Shown here piece by piece: positions 40,701-51,398 of a stretch of 64,000 nucleotides of DNA. A program made the translations under genes and the position numbers. The notes under the pieces were generated by a model. It ran no database searches. It was not told the DNA's origin and worked only from the letters and a program-made list of their open reading frames with translations. The DNA is from Trichoplax sp. H2 (Eukaryota > Placozoa > Uniplacotomia > Trichoplacea). Where the stretch lies: NCBI GenBank assembly GCA_003344405.1, contig NOWV01000009.1, positions 248,001 to 312,000 of the forward strand. The letters are read 5' to 3'. Each line of letters starts with the position of its first letter. The first letter of the stretch is position 1.

Positions 40701-41246
40701 GTATTGTGGTATACATAGAGACGTAATGTTTGGGTACATTCACCGTGAACTAGATCGTACTGTAATCTAATTAACTCTATACAGTAGGCAGTAGAAGCAC
40801 TAAATCAGGTCAACTAGCTGCAATGAAAAAAAATAGTGATTTCAGCAAACGCTTTCTAATCGTATAATATTGCAATTATCCCATTGAATACAGTATTGAG
40901 TCATCAAAGTATACCTCTAAAATCAGTCAAAGTTACTACACTATCAAGTGACTCTATATACCAAAGCGTCTCAAGATAAAATATCGATTTGCCTGCCCAT
41001 AGTAAAGTGATGGTATGGGCAAGTTCTCTCAAGACAAGAAGGTGAAGAAATTATCCTTCGCTTTCTACTCAACTCGTCATGTTTCATCGTCTATCGTATT
41101 GGCTATAATTTTTCAACTGAATTCTCATTTCAAATAATTCATCTACTTACCTCTAAAATGGTAGCATTCTCATGAATTGATATAGTTTGTTTCTCTTTAG
41201 GAGTTTTAACAATAACATCCAATATTTTATTGCCTTGCGAGGACAT
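34727..41246 (-). CDS. UBQLN: ubiquilin (UBL-STI1-UBA proteasome shuttle)
   Basis: Twenty-one exons: 41151-41246, 39872-39974, 38801-38850, 38670-38711, 37416-37491, 37296-37333, 37084-37137, 36874-36996, 36689-36766, 36499-36588, 36378-36432, 36152-36291, 35977-36045, 35853-35912, 35717-35767, 35612-35644, 35409-35518, 35223-35293, 35028-35134, 34870-34957, 34727-34782; 529 residues. Ubiquilins carry ubiquitinated and mislocalised membrane proteins to the proteasome. N-terminal ubiquitin-like domain ([29 protein letters not shown]); two Met-rich STI1 regions with repeated NNP motifs ([41 protein letters not shown]); Ser/Thr/Pro linkers; UBA domain at the end ([20 protein letters not shown]). 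Intron 1 (about 1.2 kb) and intron 2 (about 1 kb) are long; a 98-bp tandem duplication lies in intron 1. The start at 41246 is the only ATG in frame with the UBL. Confidence 0.96.
36997..37083 (-). other. stop-free 87-nt intron inside UBQLN
   Basis: The intron between UBQLN exons 7 and 8 is 87 nt (29 codons) and is open in the gene's frame, with GTTTGG donor and TTCAG acceptor. It interrupts the first STI1 region. Homology says it is removed; its retention would insert 29 residues without a frameshift. Confidence 0.75.
40251..40446. repeat. 98-bp tandem duplication in UBQLN intron 1
   Basis: Two adjacent near-identical copies (about 40251-40348 and 40349-40446), each running from CTAATTCATATACAGTA through GTTCGACATTCTACTCGATC to the TTTATTGTAC end. 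They differ at only a few bases, so the duplication is recent. Confidence 0.85.
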
Positions 41247-41879
41247 GTTGGATCTGTACAATAATGCGGTTGAAAGCAGCAAATTGTACAGTACTCATAC
41301 CATTATATACTGTACAGTGTACAGTATATAAGCGATTTCTCATTTCTTTAATTAGCAACATCTTTGGCGTCAGATTTTGGATTCTGACATCTGCGCAGTG
41401 CATTGTACTATACGTGGTACTGTAAAAAGGGATATATTATTACGTCAGACTTTGATGACTGTGGTCAAAGAGTTTTTCTTTTGCCTCGAGTATGTGTAGT
41501 AATACTCAATACAGTACCCTACCACTCCAGTACTATATACTGTAATCGACAGTGCTGTATTGTAGTCGATGTACTGTACACTGTACAGTAGTGTCGTGTC
41601 AACGTGGAACTCAGTGCTCAACACAGTGAAACACGACAATCTATTTATCATGACTCATGACATCGCCAGTCCCTATACGTTACCACTAGTTTTGCTTCGT
41701 CATTGATATTAATCTTTACTGTTCAGCCGCGCAAAGTGCATGGTACCGTCAACCGCGACAACCGGGATCGGAACGCTGAGTGGACAATACTGGACGTTCG
41801 ACAGTCCACCTCATTTCATCAGAAATGACTACACCCATTGTACTGTACTCATGACTATATTTAGTCATTGCTGGCGATT
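41247..41879. promoter_or_regulatory. UBQLN upstream region with GTAC clusters
   Basis: Upstream of the UBQLN start. GTAC-palindromic sequence lies at 41285-41332 (TATACTGTACAGTGTACAGTATA) and 41566-41590. No gene seen; open frames here are repeat-derived. Confidence 0.5.
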
Positions 41880-43340
41880 TCTCCCTCCACCTGTACTGCA
41901 CACTGCGAGTGTACGACTGTACGTACACTACAAGTCAAGCCGAAGCCCGACTTGAACCCGAGTCCGAGGGAGGCGTTCAGCTGAAGGAATTCTGTTGCCG
42001 ATACAGTGTACACTGTACAGTATAGCGATGGCACTCATTTCGGGTTCGAAAATGAAGGGTTGAGGCCGTGCAATCTTACTCCACTGTGTCTGTGTTCAAA
42101 AGCAAATTGTCCCTGATGTTTTACGCAGCTATCATGAATATGTCGGACATCGTTTTGGGATGTCTCATCATGATTCATGATATATACGTATACAGTATCA
42201 ATTATTTAAAATTTAATTTAAAATTTCTGGCAATTTCTACCTCTACCAGTACAGTACAGTGTACACTCAGTACAGTGTACAGTACTGTACAAGTCAAGCC
42301 CAAACCGGACTTGAACCCGAGTCCGAGGGAGGCGTTCAGCTGAAGGAATTCTGTTGCCGATACAGTGTACACTGTACAGTATAGCGATGGCACTCATTTC
42401 GGGTTCGAAAATGAAGGGTTGAGGCCGTGCAATCTTACCCCACTGTGTCTGTGTTCAAAAGCAAATTGTCCCTGATGTTATACGCAGCTATCGTGAATAT
42501 GTCGGACATCGTTTTGGGATGTCTCATCATGATTCATGATATATACGTATACACTATACAGTATCAATTATTTAAAGTTTAAAATTTCTGGCAATTTCTA
42601 CCTCCACCTGTACAGTGTACAGTACAGTGTACACTCAGTACGGTGTACAGTACTGTACAAGTCAAGCCCAAACCCGACTTGAACCAGAGTCCGAGGGAGG
42701 CATTCAGCTTAAGCAATTCTCTGTTGCCGATACAGTATTTGTATAGCGATTGCACTCATTTCGGGTTAGAAAATGAATTGGATCGGGTTGAGGCGGTGCA
42801 ATCTTACCTCACTACTCCACTGTGTCTGTGTTCAAAAGCAAATTGTCCCTGATGTTTTACGCAGCTATCATGAATATGTCGGACATCGTTTTGGGATGTC
42901 TCATCATGATTCATGATATATACGTATACAGTATAAATTATTATTTAAAATTTAAAATTTCTGGCAATTTCTACCTCCACCTGTACTGTACAGTGTACAG
43001 TGTTCTTACAAGTCAAGCCGAAACCCAACTCCGAGAGAGGCATTCAACTAAAGGAATTCTGCTGCTGATACAGTACAGTGTTTGCATTGCGATTGCACTC
43101 ATTTCGGCTTAGAAAATGAACAATTGGATCGGGTTGAGGCGGTGCAATCTTACCCCACTATTCCACTGTGTCTGTGTTCAAAAGCAAATTGTCCCTGATG
43201 TTTTTACGCAGCTATCATGAATGTGTCGGACATCGTTTTGGGATGTCTCATCATGATTCATGATATATACGTATACAGCATATATATTATTTAAAGTTTA
43301 AAGTATCGTTAAATATTCCTTTTGCATTTCATCTACCCAA
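41880..43340. repeat. tandem array of ~350-bp GC-richer units (four copies)
   Basis: Four head-to-tail units. The anchor TGTCGGACATCG occurs at 42141, 42500, 42878 and 43224 (spacing 359, 378 and 346 bp). Each unit has a GTAC-palindrome stretch, CAAGTCAAGCC, a Pro/Glu-like GC-rich block around GAACCCGAGTCCGAGGGAGG, CAAAAGCAAATTGTCCCTGATG, and TCATCATGATTCATGATATATACGTATAC. Copies differ by point changes and small indels. It is richer in G+C than the flanks. No transposase or structural RNA is recognised. Open frames at 42068-43112 are read-through of the units. Confidence 0.85.
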
Positions 43341-43928
43341 AAGGAGTCTTCGAATGAGACTTGACAGGAGTCAATAGAGATGGATTAATTATGGAAATAT
43401 ATTACTAGACTGTCAACCCAATATTGTACTATCTAACAGAAAGGCAGTAAGTATAACATCCATACGGTAATGCGATATTATTACGTATTGGACTTGATCA
43501 ATTTCACTTCCTCATGCAATCATAAGTTATAGTACTGTAGCTAACTCGAATTAACCAAATGCTTCTTGGCGCAACCTTTTCAGTTCAATACNNNNNNNNN
43601 NNNNNNNNNNNTGTCGGACATCGTTTTGGGATGTCTCATCATGATTCATGATATATACGTATACAGCATATATATTATTTAAAGTTTAAAGTATCGTTAA
43701 ATATTCCTTTTGCATTTCATCTACCCAAAAGGAGTCTTCGAATGAGACTTGACAGGAGTCAATATTGTACTATCTAACAGAAAGGCAGTATAACATCCAT
43801 ACGGTAATGCGATATTATTACGTATTGGACTTGATCAATTTCACTTCCTCATGCAATCATAAGTTATAGTACTGTAGCTAACTCGAATTAACCGAATGCT
43901 TCTTGGCGCAACCTTTTCAGTTCAATAC
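43224..43928. repeat. duplicated segment flanking an assembly gap
   Basis: Sequence 43224-43591 recurs at 43612-43928 on the other side of 20 Ns. The second copy lacks 47 bases (flanked by CAAT) and 4 further bases and has a few substitutions; otherwise the two are nearly identical, beginning and ending at the same points. This looks like two haplotypes placed in tandem by assembly, though a real duplication is possible. Confidence 0.8.
43592..43611. other. assembly gap (20 N)
   Basis: Twenty undetermined bases. The true distance and content are unknown. Confidence 0.99.
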
Positions 43929-44051
43929 AGCAGTGGGAAGAACAAATTTACAGTCGCAAGTACATAAGGAGATCAAAATTTATCTTTTATTATGTGGCAG
44001 TCGTATTTTACCGCATATCTCAACACATGCTTTTTTTACATTAGTACAATG

Positions 44052-45067
44052 TTAATGCTGAGCTTTTCTCATTTGTTGGAGGATACGTCCAAGTTCATCT
44101 CTCTTCCTCTTACTTCTAGTATGGTTACCAACCTTTAATATACAAGTCAATCAGAATTTAATGCTACAGTAATATGCTGTATCCACATAGCTATCATGCC
44201 CTAATGTTAATTGGCTGATTATAATAATAGTAAGTAAATACAACATTTTAGAATGAAACAGCTAATCAGGAAAATGTTTATATACTCAATTACAGATAAA
44301 GTATAAATCTATAGAGAATTTATATCTACAGTAGTCCAAGCTATAGTCATTAATCTTGACAGAGGCGAGTTAACAAAACTGTGCGACTTACGCATTACTA
44401 GCACTTGCTAGTGATTTTATGATGCATTAGGTTGCAAGGTGTAAGAATTCTAAGAACAACTCATCACTATCTACTGATATGCTGGTTCTCACACCGTAAC
44501 CTGAGCTATATCTAGGAGTTATATAGATTTAAGCTATTTAAGTCTCTGTATTAATGTATCGACTCACCCTTTTCTTAATGAATTTCAGCGCTCTCTTATC
44601 CCTACCAACTTTGAGCAGTTCCATAACTCTTTTTTCATATGGAGCAAAGCCACTAACTTCACGGACCAGTTCGCGAACAAACCTTACGCGTTTAGAAGTC
44701 GTCTAGTTTAAATATAAAAGTAGTTAACTTAATGGTATTACAGGTATGATTCACAGTATCTAATTTGTTATGTCTCCATGTTGAGTTCTTTTTAACTTTT
44801 GACAATCATCAAATCTAATACTACTATCTCTTTAAAATGTACATTTTATGTAGACATTGCAGTGTACAAGGTGCGTTATAAACTGTCTATTTTTTAGTAC
44901 TCTATCTACGTCGTTGTAACCTATTGAGCCTGAGGTTTACACAAAGTATGAATAAGGCGTGCAAGTATTGATAGACTTACTCCCTTTCTTCTTGAAGGTC
45001 GACGCTTAACTGCTATTTTCGTGACACGATGGCCCTTATTAAGGCCTACAGCCATTTCTTCTACCAT
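44052..45067 (-). CDS. RPL36: 60S ribosomal protein L36 (eL36)
   Basis: Three exons: 44981-45067, 44568-44702 and 44052-44132, closing to 100 residues (human 105). A small basic component of the large cytosolic ribosomal subunit. Key segments: [12 protein letters not shown] near the N-terminus; [38 protein letters not shown]; the terminal basic helix [18 protein letters not shown]. All are as expected for eL36. Introns of about 278 and 435 bp; intron 2 was checked for a box C/D snoRNA without a convincing hit. The start at 45067 gives the family's short N-terminus ([10 protein letters not shown]). No GTAC cluster lies close to this start, unlike most neighbours. Confidence 0.96.
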
Positions 45068-46082
45068 GTTTACTTATCTAAATATCAAGTATGAGGGCCA
45101 GCTTAATTAATAACGTTCAAACGCAATACACAAGTAATGGTTAAGAAATCAATATTTCAAAAGCCAAAATGAAAAGATTAGAAATCAATCTTAATTATCC
45201 GTCTGACAGAATGTATGAGTATACAACGTTCATAACTGTAATTAATTCTGAACAAAACACAGCAACAAATAATTCAGGCTGGTTGTCAATAAAAACATAT
45301 CCTATAGGAGAATGCAATGCCGTAATATGTTCGAAGTATTCACTACTATCTGCACACACAACTGCATTATTGATCATGATATGCCATTTAGACATCGAAC
45401 GTAGCTTAGATCTGCAGAATTAGCCATGCAGACATGTCCAGCAAGTTCTAGAGTAAGATCTATGTACCATGACAGTTTCAACTGTTTCGATGTGTATCAT
45501 TGTCGACATAGAATACAGTACAAAGTAATCGTTGACATGTAAAATCTATTTTCAGGCAATTCAACATTGTACAAAGTAGAGTACACGAAAAGTGGCTACA
45601 TCATGGTATCATGTAGCTACCCAGTTTTGTCAGCTTTAGAAGAAATGCAATCCACCACAAGTAATCAATACGTATTTTCAATACTATTACTTCTATCGAG
45701 TATGATTCAGCATTACAAGTGCAACAAAAATATTCTCTCAATTTTCGTACGTTACTAATTCAAATATCTTTTTAAAAATCCAATATGATGTTGAATACTT
45801 GGCTAGGGAACTTAAATTCAATAAAAGTCGTCGTTAAGAACATAGGATTGAAAAGATAAATTACCGATTAAAGGGTAGATCAGGATCACCACAAATCTCA
45901 AATTAGCTGTTGTGATCTGGTAGCGTCACACAAGGTCAGAATAGGAAAAGGAAGAGCCAAAAGCTTGACGGGTAATAATATCGTGCATGTGCGCGGAGAT
46001 ACCGTAGCAGTGATGATCGATTTTTTTGTTCCAAGTCTGTCTCTATGACGCTATGACCACCTTCGTGCAGTATAGTACTTTG

Positions 46083-46315
46083 AGTACCGACTACACTATA
46101 CAGTACTGTACACTGTAACTTGAAGACCGGCAGTACGGCATACACAGTCCGCTGTACTGTAGATATACTGTAGTACAGTACTGTACTTTGAGTACTGACT
46201 GAGTCTACTGACTACACTATACAGTACAGTACAGTACGGTACAGTGCAACTTAAAGACCGCCAGTACGCTACTGTACTATACTGTACACTGAGTGTACAG
46301 TGTACAGTACATGTG
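46083..46315. repeat. GTAC-palindrome cluster G
   Basis: Two similar sub-blocks, each with ACTACACTATACAGTAC-type sequence followed by CAACTT(A/G)AAGACCG and further GTAC units, so a partial tandem duplication within a palindrome cluster. About 600-800 bp upstream of CCT3. Confidence 0.75.
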
Positions 46316-46534
46316 CAGTTGTGCACTGCCATTTGATTAATTTCGATAATTTCGATGGTACCCTGAAAAGATATAATTGTGGAAGTTAAACCAGGTCCAA
46401 ACTAGATAAATTCTATATGTAGTTGCAGCCTAATAACTGTGGAGATATCCTTCTACGGGTATATATAAATATTATACAGGAATTTCAACGGAATACAACT
46501 TCGATTTTTTAACGAAGGGATGCAGACTGCAGAT

Positions 46535-46760
46535 ACAGTATACTGTACTGTACACTGTACAGTGAGTGAGTGACAGTACAGTACACGTGCCGCTGGCGTC
46601 CGTGGTGTGATACTGTACTTTACTGCACTGTAGGAATGTCCATTGTACAGTATAGCACAGTAGGTATTGATCGCGCGTAGAACCTAACTTCACTACAATA
46701 GTACAGTACAAAGTCTCGACAGCACAGTACTTTCCTACAATACATTATACTGTGAAACAC
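46535..46760. repeat. GTAC-palindrome cluster H
   Basis: Contains ATACTGTACTGTACACTGTACAG and related units, ending about 140 bp upstream of the CCT3 start codon. Confidence 0.75.
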
Positions 46761-46899
46761 CTCGCCATAGACCCCACAAAATACACTGCTGCACTGTATG
46801 AAAGTCCGTGTTCGTGTGGTAACGAATATATCCTGCGCATACTGCGTCTCTCTCATATCCTCGCAACAAGTGTAAAAAGCGACAACGAACGTGGTGAAC

Positions 46900-49800
46900 A
46901 TGGCAGCTCCTGTCTTGGTTTTGAGTGAGTCTATGAAATGCTGTTTAATGAAATTTTACCTTTTATAATGGTTTAAATGATGCCAATTTCTACTTAGGTC
47001 AAGGTGCTAAAAGGGAAACCGGTAGAAAAGCACAAGCTGGTAATATTAGGGCTGCTAAAGTAAGTCACCATGTTGCATGGCGTAGACAGTGAGATAGCTT
47101 TTACAGAACAGTAATTGACAAGTGCCGCCGCGTTGCATCCCACTTGATGATGATCACGCTATATAAAAATCTACTCTTATAAAACATAAATGTTTTACAA
47201 TTACAATGATACTATTATGGAATCAACTATGGTGTCTTATACCGCGATCTCTGATAAAATCTTTTCAACCTATGACTAGACTAATAGGGAGTCGTACTCT
47301 ACTTTAACTTTAGTACGATTCATATACGCTGGAGTAATTGTAGAAAGGTTAACGCGTCTGTCATAGTTTAATGTCCAGCGCAAGCCTAAAAACCAAAATA
47401 TACCGGTTTACGTTAGTATGAAGCATATATCTACTAAACAAAAATCTGCTAGTTTATACTTATATCAAATATAGACAGTACTAGGTTAATAAATTCCGCT
47501 ATGAACTACATGCTTGTTTCGTCACCAAATACTGATGAATTTCTGGTGCAATACTCGCTTGAACCAATAATCGACTAGATGTTTAAAGGAGATACTATAG
47601 TTCAAAATTATTATCAGCCATACAGATATGTTAAAACCTATGGCTGTATTATAAACTTGTGATTGGTTTTATGCTTTTACCACTGACTAAAGTTGAACTA
47701 TCAAATTACGAATGGTTCAATAAAGTTGTAACTTATTGTTCACATTGTATAAATATGATGTAAACGGCATGAAGAACTCAATTATTTCATCAAAATGTTA
47801 AACTCTGAATCTTATAAGTCATATCGTAAATGAAAAGTGATTAATACGTAAATTGCACTGCACTCTTTATCAATATTTTATAACACGTTAACAATACTGT
47901 AGTGCGTATCGTTTATAATGATTCTCTATTATCATTCACATAATTAGGCTGTTGCAGACGTTATTCGAACATGCTTAGGGCCAAGATCAATGTTAAAGGT
48001 ATGATTACTAAGATGAACTTATTACATGGAGTAGTTATTACAATTTTGTGGTTATTGTATTATTTTCAAGACTACAAAATTATCCTATTTTATATCATGT
48101 TAGATGAAGTCAAAATAATATATTTATCCTAATTTATCACTTAATTAATTATCTCATGAAAGTTTTAAGGTAGCTATTGTCACCTGATATGTAGTAAAAC
48201 AAGACATACGATAAAAACCACATCATTTATATGAGATAAAAAGTTCGAATAAATTACAAGAACCTCAATAGTAAAGTTATTTGTTATTTCTGAAATAGTT
48301 AAAGTTACGATGAAATGTTTGATATGTATAAGTAATTGATGCATGAAGGATGACGATTATGAACAATTCATCTGTATCCTTATTCTGCTGCAGTGTGTTA
48401 ATGATTATGCTTTCGTAACTGTAAATTCTAGATGTTGATGGATCCAATGGGTGGAATTGTTATGACAAATGACGGAAATGCTATACTTCGCGAGGTGCGC
48501 TAACATTTAATTTAATTTCAAGGCTTATACCACAGAATGTAGCCGATGTTGATAGTTACGTTCTATCAATTAAGGACTACTTGGGTAGCGCTTACCGCGT
48601 ATTCAATACAGTATACCTTTATTAATTACTTGTAACCATCTCGATATACTTAATTCTTCAGATGCATGTACAACATCCTGCAGCCAAGTCGATGATCGAG
48701 ATTAGCAGAACACAGGACGAAGAAGTAGGCGATGGTACAACTTCAGTAATTGTATTAAGTAAGTAAACTGCTTTATGGCAAGTCCCAATTTCTACATCTG
48801 TAGTATCTATATAGCGGTAATTTTTTAAGGTGTATCGTAGCCATTATCAGTGATAATATGATTGTTTTGGTTTATTTGATGATAGCTGGAGAGTTATTAG
48901 CCGTAGCTGAGCCCTTTCTAGAACAGAAAATACACCCTACTGTAATAATTAATGCTTTTCGTCGGGCTCTTGATGATATTATCAAACTAACTAAGGAAAA
49001 ATTCAGGTAGGAAATACCTTAAAGTTGTAATTTATATACTTATATATATTTTTGATCTTGTTCTACGACATTAATTCTTCTTAATTCACTTGACGGAAAT
49101 GACCGGATAGTGTCACTGTTGATACATCTAAAGATGCGGAACTAACTAAAATCGTTAGTAGCTCCCTGGGGACTAAATTTATTAAAAAATGGTATTTATT
49201 TACAAGAATTTGTATTAAATTGCTTTTATTATAACTGCTTATTAAGCCAATAACCATCACGGTTGATAATCTTAGGTCAGGTTTAGCCTGTAAGATTGCA
49301 ATTGATGCTGTTCGTACAGTATTTTTAGAAGAGAATGGACGAAAAGAAATTGATATCAAAAGATATGCAAAAGTTGAAAAGGTATTGCTGCTTTGTTTGC
49401 GCTGTGATAATTTGAATCTGATTGTAATTGATTCATAATTTAATTAATAGGTCCCAGGCGGAACTATGGAAGAATCATGTGTTCTTAACGGGATTATGAT
49501 CAATAAAGATGTAACTCACCCAAAGATGAGAAGGTAACAGCGTGCTGAAACTCTGATACTATATTTTCTCAAAATTTAAGTATACCTTTCGTCTGAGTTA
49601 TCATGTTATCGTTAACAGGAGGATAGAAAATCCCAGAATTCTTTTATTAGATTGTAACTTGGAATATAAGAAAGGGGAAAGTCAAGTACGAATATAAAAA
49701 ACATTCTTTGCTACCTTACTCTTTACTGATTCGCTAATTTTAATAAATTATTCGCCTTGAAAATTTTATTTTCTGTAGACAAGCTTAGAAATTACAAAGG

Positions 49801-51398
49801 AAGAAGACTTTAGGTACCTTCCCTAGATCAACATTCTCAATGATTGTATAGGTGTAATAAAATTTTAATTTTATTCCTTTCTGTCTAACTATGCAGTCGT
49901 ATATTGGAGCTGGAAGAAAATTACATCAAGCAAATCTGTGATGACATTATTGCTTTGAAACCAGATTTGGTTATCACTGAAAAAGGAGTTTCAGATCTCG
50001 CTCAGCATTATTTGGTAAAAAATAATATAACCGCTATTCGACGCGTTCGAAAGACGGATAACAACAGAATCGCTAGGTAATAGTTGTAAATCTTACCGAA
50101 AATGAGGATTAAATCTTCTGATGAAGATTTTCTTATAGACCTATGTATTATGATAATTCTTATGCGGGGTATTATTTAGGCATAGTTTTACACTGATATT
50201 TTATTACGGTCATCATTTTCTGTTTATTGAAGATGAGATCTTCCAATACTAAGGAAGCATGACATTGAAATATATGTAATATTACCGATGTTAGAATAAA
50301 ATAGATGATAGTCACTGATTTAATTGCTAATTAACCATAATTTAGGGCTTGTGGAGCGACTGTATGTCATCGAACAGATGAATTACAAGATCAAGATATT
50401 GGTACCGAAGCTGGGCTCTTCGAGATCAGGAAAATTGGAGACGAGTAACTAATTTTAATTTTATACTTCAATTGCGATAGTACTCGTGTAAGTTATAAAA
50501 CATACTGATTAAAAATTATTTTCTACTTGAAAGGTATTTCACCTTTATCGTTGAGTGCAAGGATCCAAAGGCTTGTACTATTCTTTTACGTGGTGCTAGT
50601 AAGGATATATTAATGGAAGTAAGTTAGGCTAGATCTTACACAAACCTTTCTTCAGAAAATCTTTGCAAAGGCCCTAATAACCTGGTTACTGTAATACTGT
50701 TTAGGTTGAGAGAAATTTGCAGGATGCTATGTGTGTCGCACGGAATATTATCATTGACCCTAAACTTGTTCCTGGTGGTGGAGCAATTGAAATGGCACTC
50801 TCACAGGTTTTTTACGACACTATCTTATTATGAGTATTGTAACTATCATTAATCCGTACGTCTAATCTGTTATGTAATGCATTGAAAGGCATTAGATCAG
50901 AAAGCGAGATCTGTTCCTGGAATTCAGCAGTGGCCTTATCAAGCTGTTGCACGTGCCTTAGAAATAATCCCAAAGACTCTTGTCCAGAATTGTGGTGGCA
51001 ATTCAATTAGAACTTTAACTGCTTTAAGGGTAGGGTGGAATGATAGCGTTTTTTTGGCTTTAAAATTTCATTTTTAACTCAACCGCTTGTTTTTAAGGCA
51101 AAACATGCTGCAGATTCTAATACTTGGGGTGTTGATGGAGAAAGTGGAAAAATAGTTGATATGAATGAATTTGATGTTTGGGATCCTGTATCTGTTAAGC
51201 TACAGACTTACAAAAGTTCAATTGAGGTAAATAAAGTTGTCGGTTCACATGTTCGTACAAGTATACTTAATTGTATATATCTAAGTGTGCGTTTCATTTT
51301 ACTTTCGCTAGACTGCAATCCTACTATTACGGATTGACGATATCGTTTCAGGCATGAAGAAAAAAGATGAAAAAGCTCCGGGTAAACGCGAAGATTAG
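46900..51398 (+). CDS. CCT3: T-complex protein 1 subunit gamma (CCT3 chaperonin)
   Basis: Eighteen exons: 46900-46924, 46998-47059, 47948-47998, 48432-48494, 48662-48758, 48886-49006, 49111-49191, 49276-49381, 49451-49533, 49619-49685, 49779-49813, 49897-50076, 50346-50444, 50534-50618, 50705-50806, 50889-51029, 51098-51226, 51312-51398; 537 residues (human about 545). One of eight subunits of the cytosolic chaperonin TRiC that folds actin and tubulin with ATP. Visible: start [56 protein letters not shown] (nucleotide site); [66 protein letters not shown]. All features are gamma-type and intact. Exon 1 is only 25 coding nt; intron 2 (888 bp) is the longest. Confidence 0.97.

Larger units (their letters stand above)
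45068..46899. promoter_or_regulatory. divergent RPL36/CCT3 region
   Basis: 1.8 kb between divergent starts. The right half carries two long GTAC clusters near CCT3; the left half, beside RPL36, does not. Overlapping frames at 45169-45423 and 45195-45395 have no recognisable content and were not called. Confidence 0.45.

Noticed and set aside
42068-43112. Open frames of 69-96 codons in the 350-bp array
   Set aside because: Frames differ among copies and are broken by indels; no consistent protein is preserved.
44400-44510. Box C/D snoRNA in RPL36 intron 2
   Set aside because: A near C box (ATGATGC) and a CTGA are present, but the C box is imperfect and no terminal stem forms.
46600-46901. 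93-codon minus-strand frame upstream of CCT3
   Set aside because: Cys/Tyr/Thr-rich product of palindrome-rich DNA, antisense to the promoter region; no family resemblance.
47140-47255. Box C/D snoRNA in CCT3 intron 2
   Set aside because: ATGATGA and CTGA occur about 100 nt apart without flanking complementarity.
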